Shown here: in pieces, positions 54,290-62,895 of the stretch
Layout of the letters: the number at the start of each line of letters is the position of its first letter
Position numbering within the stretch: the stretch's first letter is position 1
DNA from: Streptomyces olindensis
Lineage (GTDB): Bacteria; Actinomycetota; Actinomycetes; Streptomycetales; Streptomycetaceae
Direction of reading: 5' to 3'
Length of the DNA: 64,000 bases
Assembly (NCBI GenBank): GCA_000696115.1
Contig: JJOH01000008.1
Location: 124,001-188,000 of the forward strand
The notes under the pieces: generated by a model
Told to the model about the DNA's origin: nothing
Seen by the model: the letters and a program-made list of their open reading frames with translations, nothing else
Database searches by the model: none
Translations under genes and position numbers: made by a program

Positions 54290-54496
54290 ATTCTCATCGA
54301 ACCGACTTCGCTGTTCTCCGCTCCGGAAGGGCAACCCCGCCGTTCCGTCGCCGCGTCGCCGCCTCCGGCGACGAACCCCTTCCAGGCCCCGGACTACGGG
54401 GAGGACGACACCTTCCCGCTCGAGGACGTCAGGGACGTCAGGGACGCCGGGAACCCCCCTCCGGGGCGGCGTTCGGCGCGGTCCAAGGCCGCTTAG
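54290..54496 (+). CDS. Short ORF with non-canonical ATT start
   Basis: 68 codons: ILIEPTSLFSAPEGQP..., FQAPDYGEDDTFPLEDVRDV, ending ARSKAA. Third positions are strongly G/C, as in true genes, yet the frame has no ATG, GTG or TTG in a good position; GAAAGAGAG precedes ATT 54290. Either an unusual start, a mutated start or a sequence error. Lies between the tudor-like gene and a terminator. Confidence 0.4.
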   Translation: MLIEPTSLFSAPEGQPRRSVAASPPPATNPFQAPDYGEDDTFPLEDVRDVRDAGNPPPGRRSARSKAA

Positions 54497-54529
54497 TTCC
54501 GCGACCGCGGACAGATCAGCAGTGAGCAG

Positions 54530-54557
54530 AGGCTCTGTGGATCCCTCCACAGAGCCT
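54530..54557. terminator. Terminator between converging genes
   Basis: A 12-bp stem (54530-54541 with 54546-54557), TCCC loop, TTT tail. It ends the rightward small genes and lies near the MarR stop. Confidence 0.8.
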
Positions 54558-54598
54558 TTGTGTGTGCCCGCGGGCAGCCCTGCATTCGCCGTGCCTGT

Positions 54599-55075
54599 TC
54601 AGTCGGTGCGGCAGTGTTCCTCCAGGTAGTCGGCCGCCAGGGTGCTCGCGCGGGTGAACCAGTCGTGGAGGACCGCGATCTCGTCGGGGGAGTAGTCCGC
54701 GAAGAGCCGCGTGAGGCGGGCGTAGTACGGCTCGTATACCTCGCGGATACGGGCGACCGCCTCCGGCCGGGCGGCCACGCGGACACGGCGGCGGTCGGTC
54801 GGGTCGGGGCGGCGGGTGATGTAGCCGGCGCGCTCCAGGCGGTCGAGGATGCCGGTGACCGCGCCCGTGGTGACGTGGACCCGCGCCGCCAGGTCGCCGG
54901 CCGTGGGGAGGTTCTCCCCGGCTTCGAGGACGTAGGCGAAGCAGGTGAGGTCGGTCACACTCAGGCCCACCTGCTGGGCGATCTCGTGCTGTCCGACCAG
55001 GTGGGTCGCGATGAGGTGGTCCATCGCCGAGAGCGCCTGCTCCGGTGTGGCGGCCGGACGCGGCTTCGCTTGCAT
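54599..55075 (-). CDS. MarR-family transcriptional regulator
   Basis: 158 residues, winged HTH typical of MarR: LSVTDLTCFAYVLEAGENLPTAGDLAARVHVTTGAVTGILDRLERAGYITRRPDPTDRRRVRV. AGGGAA is about eight bases before ATG 55075. Divergent from the next membrane protein gene by about 105 bp; may regulate it. Confidence 0.92.
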   Translation of the reverse strand: MQAKPRPAATPEQALSAMDHLIATHLVGQHEIAQQVGLSVTDLTCFAYVLEAGENLPTAGDLAARVHVTTGAVTGILDRLERAGYITRRPDPTDRRRVRVAARPEAVARIREVYEPYYARLTRLFADYSPDEIAVLHDWFTRASTLAADYLEEHCRTD

Positions 55076-55180
55076 TCCCAATTCCCTTAGTTCGTGAGAG
55101 GTTTGAGCCGTCAATGGCTTAGTGGTGAGGGGTTCGGGGGTGCTCTTGGCCTCCCGGGTCCCTGGGCGAGGGGACAGCAC

Positions 55181-55576
55181 GTGAGCGCACATCAGTATGA
55201 CCACGGGCACACGGTCGCGGGGTGGGTCGGATTCGGGATCGCCAGCGTGGGCGCCGGTGTGGCCGGGCTGGGGGTCTGCGCGGTCTCGGGTCTGCTGATC
55301 GCCGGCGGCGTCGCGATCGGGGTCGTGAGTCTCCTCGTCACCTGGGCCCTGCACCTCGCCGGGTGGGGGAAGGGGCCCGGCGTGCGGCCCCGCGACGAGT
55401 GGGGATGGCGCGTGCGGGATTCGGCGGCGCCGGGTGGGCACGAGGAGTGCCTGGCGTGCCGGCTGGCCGGGCGGGGACGGCGCAGTGCGGGGCGTTCCGC
55501 GGACCTGACCATGCCTGCCCAGCGGGATGGGGAGCAGGAGACCGCCGCTGCCGTGGGTGCCGACTCCGTGCGGTGA
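55181..55576 (+). CDS. Small two-helix membrane protein (HGxxxAGW type)
   Basis: 131 residues from GTG 55181, with GAGGGG upstream. HGHTVAGWVGFGIASVGAGV is followed by two hydrophobic helices (to LVTWALHLAGW), then a soluble tail with HEECLACRLAGRGRRS. The HGxxxAGW pattern is common in small actinobacterial membrane proteins. Function unknown. Confidence 0.75.
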   Translation: MSAHQYDHGHTVAGWVGFGIASVGAGVAGLGVCAVSGLLIAGGVAIGVVSLLVTWALHLAGWGKGPGVRPRDEWGWRVRDSAAPGGHEECLACRLAGRGRRSAGRSADLTMPAQRDGEQETAAAVGADSVR

Positions 55577-55699
55577 GGGCGGTTAGGGCGGTGGGAGCGG
55601 TGACGGCGGTGAGGGCCGGGCTGTCCTGGCTCGGCGGCCGCTGAGGTCCCGGGTTCGGCGCCGGGCCGTTGTCAGTGGTGCCCCCTACTCTCGACAGAG

Positions 55700-56572
55700 A
55701 TGGCACAGGCATGGAAGTGCTCGGGGCTGCGGTGGTCGGCGGAGGGTCCCGTGCTGCTCTGGGACGGCGGGCGGCGCACGGCGCTGACCTGGGGGAAACG
55801 CGTGGCCTTCGCGGTCGCGGAAGGGGGCGTGCGGACATGTGTGGGGGCTCGGGGGCATCCGTGCCCGACGGGGGCGGCCGTGCCGGCGCGGAGCACGGGG
55901 GCGCGGTGCGAGGAGTGTGCGCGGCTGGACCGGGCGCACTCCGTGGCGGCGGATACCCTCGCGGACGATCCGCGGCCGTACCACGTATATCTGGCGTGGT
56001 TCGGTCCCGGCATGGTCAAGGTCGGGATCACGGCCGAGGAGCGGGGCTCCGCGCGGCTGCTTGAGCAGGGAGCCGTCTGCTTCAGCTGGCTCGGTGTCGG
56101 TCCCCTCATGGCGGCTCGGCGTACCGAGGAGCTGCTGCGGGCCGCCCTGCGCGTGCCCGACCGGATCCCGTACGCCGAGAAGCGGGCCGTGCGGGCCGCG
56201 CTGCCGGAGGCGGCCGCCGACCGGGCCGCCGAGATCACCGCGCTGCACGCGCGGGCCGTGGCGCTCCCCGCCTGGCCGGAGTCGCTCGCGCGGGAGCCGC
56301 TGCGGGTCGTCGATCATGTCGACGCGTTCGGGCTCGCGGGGGTGCCTGCCGCCGTCGGAGAGGTGAGCGGACTTGTCGCCGGGGGCGCGGTCAGCGGGGA
56401 GCTGGTCGCTGCCGCCGGGCCCGATCTGCATCTGGCGACCGGGGGCGGCGTCGTCGTGCTGGACACGCGGCTGATGACCGGGTGGGGGTTGGTACCCGCC
56501 GCGGGGGCTGAACCGACGGTTCCGGTACGGGCGTTCCGGGAGGCGGCGGGGGTGCAGGACGGATTGTTCTGA
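55700..56572 (+). CDS. DUF2797 family protein
   Basis: 290 residues. CSGLRWSAEGPVLLWDGG, a cysteine pair GARGHPCPTG / ARCEECARLDR, YHVYLAWFGPGMVKVGITAEERGSARLLEQGAVCFSWLG and a long tail match the DUF2797 family; its VYLAxF...KVGIT part recalls a GIY-YIG-like core. No proven function. Start ATG 55700. Confidence 0.85.
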   Translation: MAQAWKCSGLRWSAEGPVLLWDGGRRTALTWGKRVAFAVAEGGVRTCVGARGHPCPTGAAVPARSTGARCEECARLDRAHSVAADTLADDPRPYHVYLAWFGPGMVKVGITAEERGSARLLEQGAVCFSWLGVGPLMAARRTEELLRAALRVPDRIPYAEKRAVRAALPEAAADRAAEITALHARAVALPAWPESLAREPLRVVDHVDAFGLAGVPAAVGEVSGLVAGGAVSGELVAAAGPDLHLATGGGVVVLDTRLMTGWGLVPAAGAEPTVPVRAFREAAGVQDGLF

Positions 56573-56573
56573 T

Positions 56574-56640
56574 CCGGGCTGTCTGGCCCGGGCTGTCTGG
56601 CCCGGGCCGTCTGATCCGTGCTGTCTGATCCAGCCTGTCC
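56574..56640. repeat. 14-bp tandem repeats
   Basis: Four and a half units of roughly CCGGGCTGTCTGGC/AT in the gap before the response regulator. Non-coding (the upstream stop is at 56570-56572). Confidence 0.8.
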
Positions 56641-56717
56641 CCGGTCTACCTCGGCCTCCTCGGTCTACCTCGACTCCCCGGCCTACCCAGGCGCTCCCTG
56701 AGAAGTCCCTGTGTGTT

Positions 56718-56739
56718 TCTCAGGGAAATCACAGGGTGC
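56718..56739 (+). promoter_or_regulatory. Possible OmpR-type direct repeats
   Basis: CAGGG recurs at 56721 and 56732, an 11-bp spacing typical of OmpR/PhoB-type sites, within a region of overlapping CCCTGAGAA/TTCTCAGGG inverted repeats, 40-60 bp before the response regulator. Suggests autoregulation. Confidence 0.45.
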
Positions 56740-56778
56740 GGAAAGGGCGCTCTCAGAGGGCCTCGACATCGTGTTCAC

Positions 56779-57519
56779 ATGACCACGACCTCGCCCCAGG
56801 GGCGCACCGAACTGCTGAGGCCGGACGGGAGCCCCGTCCGCGTGCTGGTGGTGGACGACGAGATGTCGATCACCGAGCTGCTGTCCATGGCCCTCCGCTA
56901 CGAGGGATGGCAGATCCGGAGTGCCGGAGACGGCACGGGCGCGATCCAGACCGCGCGTGACTTCCGGCCCGACGCCGTCGTCCTCGACATGATGCTGCCG
57001 GACATGGACGGGCTGACCGTGCTCGGGCGGCTGCGCCGCGAGCTGCCGGACGTGCCCGTGCTGTTCCTGACCGCCAAGGACGCCGTCGAGGACCGTATCG
57101 CCGGGCTCACGGCGGGCGGGGACGACTACGTCACCAAGCCGTTCAGCCTGGAGGAGGTCGTCGCCCGGCTGCGGGGCCTGATACGGCGGTCCGGCGCGGC
57201 CGACCGGCGCTCCGACTCCGTGCTGGTCGTCGGCGACCTCACCCTCGACGAGGACAGCCACGAGGTCAGCCGGGGCGGCGAGAACATCCACCTCACCGCG
57301 ACCGAGTTCGAGCTGCTGCGGTTCCTGATGCGCAATCCGCGGCGCGTGCTGAGCAAGGCGCAGATCCTCGACCGGGTGTGGTCGTACGACTTCGGCGGGC
57401 AGGCCAATGTCGTCGAGCTGTACATCTCCTACCTGCGGCGGAAGATCGACGCCGGGCGGGAGCCGATGATCCACACGCGGCGGGGTGCCGGTTACCTGAT
57501 CAAGCCGGCGGCCTCATGA
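56779..57519 (+). CDS. OmpR-family response regulator
   Basis: 246 residues. Receiver: VLVVDDEMSITELL, phospho-acceptor Asp in AVVLDMMLPDMDG, Thr in LFLTAKD, Lys in YVTKPF. C-terminal winged helix: IHLTATEFELLRFLMRNPRRVLSKAQILDRVW...GAGYLIKP. All phosphotransfer residues are present. The stop overlaps the kinase start (ATGA). Confidence 0.97.
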   Translation: MTTTSPQGRTELLRPDGSPVRVLVVDDEMSITELLSMALRYEGWQIRSAGDGTGAIQTARDFRPDAVVLDMMLPDMDGLTVLGRLRRELPDVPVLFLTAKDAVEDRIAGLTAGGDDYVTKPFSLEEVVARLRGLIRRSGAADRRSDSVLVVGDLTLDEDSHEVSRGGENIHLTATEFELLRFLMRNPRRVLSKAQILDRVWSYDFGGQANVVELYISYLRRKIDAGREPMIHTRRGAGYLIKPAAS

Positions 57520-59132
57520 GCGGGCGGCGACGGCCGAGTACGCAGCGGAGAGCGGGCAGGCTGTCGCGAACGGGCAAGCCGCGCACGCTGCGGACCCGGC
57601 TCGTCGTCGCGTCCGTGGTGCTGATCGCCGTGGTGTGCGCGGTGATCGGGACCGTGACGACCCTCGCCCTCAGGTCGCATCTCTACGACCAGTTGGACGG
57701 GCAGCTCCACGAGGTCGCGTCCCGGGCGGCGATGAGCCCGCCGAAGGTCCCGGGCGGAGACGGGTCGGCCGACCAGCCGGCGCAGAAGAAGGAGTTCACC
57801 CTCGCCGAGTTCGTCACCAAGGGCCCGCAGCCGAGCGGGACGATCGCCGCCGAGCTGGAGGGCGGCCGGATCACGGACTCCGCGCGCGGTGTGAAGTCCG
57901 AGGACAACTACCAGATGACCGCGAAGTCGCTCAGCTCCGCGCAGAGCGCCGCGCTGGCCTCCGTTCCGCAGACCGACGGCACTGTGCGGACCGTGGACCT
58001 CCCCGGCCTCGGCGAGTACCGGGTCGAGTACAAGACCGGTGACAAGGGCAGCTACTACGTCGCCGTCCCGACCACGGACGTCACCAACACCATCAACACC
58101 CTCGTCCTCGTGGAGATCAGCGTCACCGGCGCCGGTCTCGCCGCCGCCGGACTCGCCGGTTCCGTGCTGGTCGGCGTAGCCACCCGCCCCCTCCGCCGAG
58201 TCGCCGCCACCGCCACCCGGGTCTCCGAACTCCCCCTGCACACCGGCGAGGTCAACCTCAGCGAGCGGGTGCCCGACTCCGAGACCGACCCGCACACCGA
58301 GGTCGGGCAGGTCGGTGCCGCGCTGAACCGGATGCTCGACCACGTCCACGGAGCCCTGCACGCACGGCAGCAGAGCGAGATGCGGGTACGGCAGTTCGTC
58401 GCCGACGCCAGTCACGAGCTCAGGACGCCCCTCGCCTCCATCCGCGGCTACGCCGAACTCACCCGGCGCGGCCGGGAACAGGTCGGGCCCGACACCCGGC
58501 ACGCCCTGGGCCGCATCGAGTCCGAGGCCGGCCGGATGACGCTGCTCGTGGAGGACCTGCTGCTGCTCGCCCGGCTGGACGCGGGGCGGCCACTGCGGTT
58601 CGAGCAGACCGATCTCGTCCCGCTGGTCGTGGACACCGTCAGCGACGCCCGTGCCGCTGGCCCGGACCACAGCTGGCGGCTGGACCTGCCCGACGAGCCC
58701 GCGCTCGTCTCGGCGGACGCGGCCCGGCTGCAACAGGTCCTCGTCAACCTGCTAGGCAACGCCCGCACCCACACGCCGCCCGGTACGACCGTCACCGCGC
58801 GGGTGCAGCGGCGCGGCACCTGGCTGTGCGTGGACGTCGAGGACAACGGGCAGGGCATCCCGGCCGCGTTGCTGCCGCACGTCTTCGAACGGTTCGCGCG
58901 GGGCGACTCCGCGCGCTCCCGCGCCACCGGCTCGACCGGCCTCGGCCTCGCCATCGTGCAGGCCGTGGCGACCGCGCACGGCGGTGCCGTGACCGTCGAC
59001 AGCGTGCCCGGGCGGACCGTGTTCACCGTGCGCCTGCCCGCGCCGCCGCCCCAGCCGCAGCGGGAAATGAACTGGCAACAGCACTCACAGGCACGCCACA
59101 GCGTCACCACATGGGCACAACAGGGCGCCTGA
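57516..59132 (+). CDS. Sensor histidine kinase
   Basis: 538 residues. Two transmembrane helices (VVASVVLIAVVCAVIGTVTT near 30-50; VLVEISVTGAGLAAAGLAGS later) flank a sensor of about 140 residues; then HAMP, HisKA (ADASHELRTPLASIRGYAEL) and HATPase (LLGNARTHTPPG, VEDNGQGIP, GSTGLGLAIVQAV). A complete, active-looking kinase for the upstream regulator. The C-terminal tail is Pro/Gln/His-rich. Two glycosyltransferase genes follow closely. Confidence 0.96.
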   Translation: MSGRRRPSTQRRAGRLSRTGKPRTLRTRLVVASVVLIAVVCAVIGTVTTLALRSHLYDQLDGQLHEVASRAAMSPPKVPGGDGSADQPAQKKEFTLAEFVTKGPQPSGTIAAELEGGRITDSARGVKSEDNYQMTAKSLSSAQSAALASVPQTDGTVRTVDLPGLGEYRVEYKTGDKGSYYVAVPTTDVTNTINTLVLVEISVTGAGLAAAGLAGSVLVGVATRPLRRVAATATRVSELPLHTGEVNLSERVPDSETDPHTEVGQVGAALNRMLDHVHGALHARQQSEMRVRQFVADASHELRTPLASIRGYAELTRRGREQVGPDTRHALGRIESEAGRMTLLVEDLLLLARLDAGRPLRFEQTDLVPLVVDTVSDARAAGPDHSWRLDLPDEPALVSADAARLQQVLVNLLGNARTHTPPGTTVTARVQRRGTWLCVDVEDNGQGIPAALLPHVFERFARGDSARSRATGSTGLGLAIVQAVATAHGGAVTVDSVPGRTVFTVRLPAPPPQPQREMNWQQHSQARHSVTTWAQQGA

Positions 59133-59146
59133 CGAAAGTCGGTCCC

Positions 59147-60631
59147 ATGCGAACCGACTCTTCTCCCGGCACCCTGCCGGCGCGGGAGCACCTCCCGGCC
59201 GCACCAGCCGGTACGCCTGTCCTGGACGTAGTGATCCCCGTCTACAACGAGGAGAAGGACCTCCAGCCGTGCGTCCGCAGACTGCACGAGCACCTCGCGA
59301 GGACGTTCCCGTACGCGTTCCGCATCACGATCGCGGACAACGCCTCCACGGACACCACCCCGCAGGTCGCGGCCAGGCTGGCGGCGGAGATCCCCGAGGT
59401 CACCACCTTCCGTCTCGAACAGAAGGGCCGCGGGCGGGCCCTGCGGGCCGTCTGGTCGGCCTCCGACGCCCCGGTCCTCGCCTACATGGACGTGGACCTG
59501 TCCACCGACCTCAACGCCCTGCTCCCGCTGGTGGCGCCGCTGATCTCCGGCCACTCGGACCTCGCGATCGGCTCCCGGCTCGCCCGCAGCTCGCGCGTGG
59601 TGCGCGGCCCCAAGCGGGAGTTCATCAGCCGGGCCTACAACCTCATCCTGCGCGGCTCGCTCCAGGCCCGCTTCTCCGACGCCCAGTGCGGATTCAAGGC
59701 CATCCGCCGTGACGTCGCGCAGGCGCTGCTGCCGCTCGTCGAGGACACCGGCTGGTTCTTCGACACCGAGATGCTGGTGCTCGCCGAGCGGGCCGGGCTC
59801 AGGATCCACGAGGTGCCGGTCGACTGGGTCGACGACCCCGACTCGACCGTGCACATCGTCAAGACCGCGACCGACGACCTCAAGGGCGTGTGGCGGGTCG
59901 GCCGGGCCCTGGCCACCGGGTCGCTGCCGCTGGACCGGCTCACCCGGCCGTTCGGCGACGACCCGCGCGACCGCGAGATCCAGGACGTACCGAAGGGGCT
60001 GGCCCGCCAGCTCGTCGGGTTCTGCGTGGTCGGCGGCCTGTCGACCCTCTTCTACCTGCTGCTCTACAGCGGCTTCCGCGTCTTCACCGGCTCGCAGGTC
60101 GCCAACGCCCTCGCCCTGCTGGTCTCCGCGATCGCCAACACGGCGGCCAACCGCCGGCTCACCTTCGGGGTGCGGGGGCGCGGCGGGGCCGTCCGCCACC
60201 AGGCGCAGGGCCTGGTCGTCTTCGGCATCGGGCTCGCCCTGACCAGCGGCTCGCTCGCCGCGCTGGGCGCGGCCACGTCCGACCCCGCGCACTCGACCGA
60301 ACTGGCCGTCCTCATCGCCGCCAACCTCGCGGCGACCGTGCTGCGCTTTCTGCTCTTCCGGGCGTGGGTGTTCCCCGACCGGCGGGACGAGCAGGAGCCC
60401 CCGGCAGCCGTGGGCACGCCCGACCCGCGCCGGGACCACGGCCCGCGCCGGGGCCACGGCCCGCGCCTGGACCACGCCCCGCTCCCGCAGCGGCCGGCCG
60501 AGCGGCGGTACGCCCCGTACGACACGACCCGGTTCCGCGCCGGTGACGCCGCGGACCGCACCTGGAGGGACGCCACCGTGCGACTCCAGCCGGTACGCCC
60601 GACCGACACCGACCCGAGGAACGCCCGATGA
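59147..60631 (+). CDS. Membrane glycosyltransferase: GT2 domain plus GtrA-like domain
   Basis: 494 residues. GT2 part: VLDVVIPVYNEEKDLQPCVR, LAYMDVDLSTDLNALLPLV (DxD), IGSRLARSS; like dolichyl-phosphate mannose synthases it probably loads a sugar onto polyprenyl phosphate. C-terminal GtrA-like region of about four helices (GFCVVGGLSTLFYLLLYSGF ...) then an Arg/His-rich tail. Overlaps the next gene by ATGA. ATG 59111 is an alternative start. Confidence 0.92.
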   Translation: MRTDSSPGTLPAREHLPAAPAGTPVLDVVIPVYNEEKDLQPCVRRLHEHLARTFPYAFRITIADNASTDTTPQVAARLAAEIPEVTTFRLEQKGRGRALRAVWSASDAPVLAYMDVDLSTDLNALLPLVAPLISGHSDLAIGSRLARSSRVVRGPKREFISRAYNLILRGSLQARFSDAQCGFKAIRRDVAQALLPLVEDTGWFFDTEMLVLAERAGLRIHEVPVDWVDDPDSTVHIVKTATDDLKGVWRVGRALATGSLPLDRLTRPFGDDPRDREIQDVPKGLARQLVGFCVVGGLSTLFYLLLYSGFRVFTGSQVANALALLVSAIANTAANRRLTFGVRGRGGAVRHQAQGLVVFGIGLALTSGSLAALGAATSDPAHSTELAVLIAANLAATVLRFLLFRAWVFPDRRDEQEPPAAVGTPDPRRDHGPRRGHGPRLDHAPLPQRPAERRYAPYDTTRFRAGDAADRTWRDATVRLQPVRPTDTDPRNAR

Positions 60632-62799
60632 CGACGTCCTACGACGAGAGAACCCGCGAGACGGGCACGAGCCCCGCCGACGGGGAGCGGCCCGCCACGG
60701 CACCCCCGCAGTCCAGCTCGCCGCCCCCGGCGTCCGAGCGGCCCTTCGCGCGCCGCCTGTGGCGCGGCCGCCCCGAGGACCCCCGCTGGGCCCGCCCGGC
60801 CTTCCTCGGCCTGCTGCTCGTCACCACCGTGCTCTACCTCTACAACCTGAGCGCCTCCGGCTACGCCAACTCCTTCTACTCGGCGGCCGTCCAGGCCGGC
60901 AGCGAGTCCTGGAAGGCGTTCTTCTTCGGCTCGCTGGACTCGGCGGGCGCCATCACCGTCGACAAGCCCCCGGCCGCGCTGTGGCCGATGGCCCTGTCCG
61001 TGCGGCTCTTCGGTCTCAGCTCCTGGGCGATCCTCGTCCCCGAGGTCCTCATGGGCGTCGGCACGGTGGCCGTCGTGTACGCGGCGGTGCGGCGCCGGTT
61101 CAGCCCCGCGGCCGGTCTGATCGCGGGCGCGGTGCTCGCGCTCACCCCCGTCGCGGCGCTGATGTTCCGCTTCAACAACCCGGACGCGATGCTGGCGCTG
61201 CTGATGGCCGTGGCCTGCTACCTCGTCATCCGGGGCCTGGAGGACGGCCGTACGAAGTGGCTGGTCTGGGCCGGGGCGGCCATCGGCTTCGCCTTCCTCG
61301 CCAAGACCCTCCAGGCGTTCCTGATCCTGCCCGGGCTCGCCCTGGTCTACGGCGTCTGCGCCCCCGTCTCGGTGAAGAAGCGGATCGGGCAGCTCGCCGC
61401 GGGTCTGGCGGCGATCGTCGTCTCCGGTGGCTGGTGGGTGGCGATCGTCGAGCTGTGGCCCGCGTCGTCCCGCCCGTACATCGGCGGCTCGCAGAACAAC
61501 AGCTTCCTGGAGCTGACCTTCGGCTACAACGGCCTGGGCCGCCTCAACGGCGAGGAGACCGGCAGTGTCGGCGGCGGTGGCGGGGGAGGCGGCGGCAACT
61601 GGGGCGAGACCGGCTGGGACCGGCTGTTCAGCTCCTCCATCGGCGGTCAGATCTCCTGGCTGATCCCGGCCGCGCTGATCCTCCTGGTCGCCGGGCTGGT
61701 GGCCACCCGCAGGGCCGGGCGCACCTCGGTGACCCGCGGTTCGTTCCTGGTCTGGGGCGGCGCGCTGCTCACGACCATGCTGGTCTTCAGCTACATGCAG
61801 GGCATCTTCCACGAGTACTACACGGTGGCCCTCGCCCCCTACATCGCCCCGCTCGTCGGCATGGGCGCGGTGCTGCTCTGGGAGCAGCGCGGCAAGGCGT
61901 GGGCGTCGCTGACCCTGGCAGCGGCGACGACGGCGACCGCGGCCTGGGGGTACGTCCTGCTCAACCGCTCCTCCGACTACCTGCCGTGGCTGAAGTGGCT
62001 GGTGCTGGTCGGCGGTCTGACCGCGGCCCTCGGCCTGGTCTTCGCCGGGCGGCTGGGCCGTCGACTGGCCCTGGGCGCCGCGGGGCTGGGCCTCGTCGCC
62101 GCGCTGGCCGGTCCGGCGGCGTACACCCTGACCACGCTGAACGAGGGACACACCGGCTCGATCGTCACGGCGGGCCCGGCGGTGGCCGGCGGACGCGGCG
62201 GCCCGGGCGGCGGCCCCGGTGCCGGTGGCCCCGGCGGCGGCTTCCCGGGCGGGGGCCAGAACCAGCAGGGACAGCAGAACCAGCAGAACCAGCAGGCTCC
62301 GCAGGGCTTCCCCGGCGGCGGCATGCCGGGCCAGAACCAGCAGGGGAACCAGAACCAGCAGGGCCGGAACCAGCAGAACGGCGACGGCGGCCGGACGGGC
62401 GGCATGGGCGGCGGTGGCGGCATGGGCGGTCTGCTCAACGGCGCGAGCGTCAGCTCCCAGGCCAAGAAGCTGCTGGAGGCCGACGCCGACCGGTACACGT
62501 GGGCCGCGGCGGCCATCGGCGCCCAGAACGCGGCGAGTTACCAGCTGTCCACCGGCGAGCCGGTGATGGCCATCGGCGGCTTCAACGGCACCGACCCGTC
62601 CCCGACCCTGGCCCAGTTCAAGCAGTACGTGGCCGACGGGAAGATCCACTACTTCATCGCCTCCGCCGCCGGCGGCGGCATGGGCGGCAGCGGCGACGGC
62701 ACCTCCTCCCAGATCACCTCCTGGGTCGAGGCCAACTTCAAGAAGGTCACGGTCGGTTCGGCGACCTTCTACGACCTCACGCAGAAGGCGAGCGACTGA
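60628..62799 (+). CDS. GT39/ArnT-like polytopic glycosyltransferase with Gly/Gln-rich insert
   Basis: 723 residues with about 11-13 helices. Periplasmic catalytic motifs of the GT-C fold: GAITVDKPPAALW (the Asp of the first loop) and FRFNNPDAML. It takes sugars from polyprenyl-phosphate donors to an envelope acceptor. A long extracytoplasmic Gly/Gln/Asn-rich stretch (about 515-610, many NQQ and GGG units) precedes a C-terminal soluble domain (SQAKKLLEADADRYTWAAAAIGAQN ...). Coupled to the GT2-GtrA gene, as in Bacillus ykcC-ykcB. Confidence 0.92.
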   Translation: MTTSYDERTRETGTSPADGERPATAPPQSSSPPPASERPFARRLWRGRPEDPRWARPAFLGLLLVTTVLYLYNLSASGYANSFYSAAVQAGSESWKAFFFGSLDSAGAITVDKPPAALWPMALSVRLFGLSSWAILVPEVLMGVGTVAVVYAAVRRRFSPAAGLIAGAVLALTPVAALMFRFNNPDAMLALLMAVACYLVIRGLEDGRTKWLVWAGAAIGFAFLAKTLQAFLILPGLALVYGVCAPVSVKKRIGQLAAGLAAIVVSGGWWVAIVELWPASSRPYIGGSQNNSFLELTFGYNGLGRLNGEETGSVGGGGGGGGGNWGETGWDRLFSSSIGGQISWLIPAALILLVAGLVATRRAGRTSVTRGSFLVWGGALLTTMLVFSYMQGIFHEYYTVALAPYIAPLVGMGAVLLWEQRGKAWASLTLAAATTATAAWGYVLLNRSSDYLPWLKWLVLVGGLTAALGLVFAGRLGRRLALGAAGLGLVAALAGPAAYTLTTLNEGHTGSIVTAGPAVAGGRGGPGGGPGAGGPGGGFPGGGQNQQGQQNQQNQQAPQGFPGGGMPGQNQQGNQNQQGRNQQNGDGGRTGGMGGGGGMGGLLNGASVSSQAKKLLEADADRYTWAAAAIGAQNAASYQLSTGEPVMAIGGFNGTDPSPTLAQFKQYVADGKIHYFIASAAGGGMGGSGDGTSSQITSWVEANFKKVTVGSATFYDLTQKASD

Positions 62800-62816
62800 G
62801 CGATCCCGACCGGGAC

Positions 62817-62845
62817 AAGGGCGGTGGCCGAGCGCCACCGCCCTT
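62817..62845 (+). terminator. Terminator of the kinase-glycosyltransferase operon
   Basis: A perfect 12-bp stem (62817-62828 with 62834-62845), 5-nt loop, 17 bp after the stop. Confidence 0.85.
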
Positions 62846-62858
62846 CGCCGTTACTCGG

Positions 62859-62893
62859 TTGTACACCGTATGGGCATCATTCTACGGTGTACA
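62859..62893 (+). promoter_or_regulatory. Leaderless promoter inside an 11-bp palindrome
   Basis: TTGTAC (62859-62864), 18-bp spacer, TACGGT (62883-62888), with the ATG at +1 (62896). The perfect inverted repeat TGTACACCGTA / TACGGTGTACA (62860-62870, 62883-62893) covers both elements, so a dimeric repressor would block the polymerase. Confidence 0.65.
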
Positions 62894-62895
62894 GC

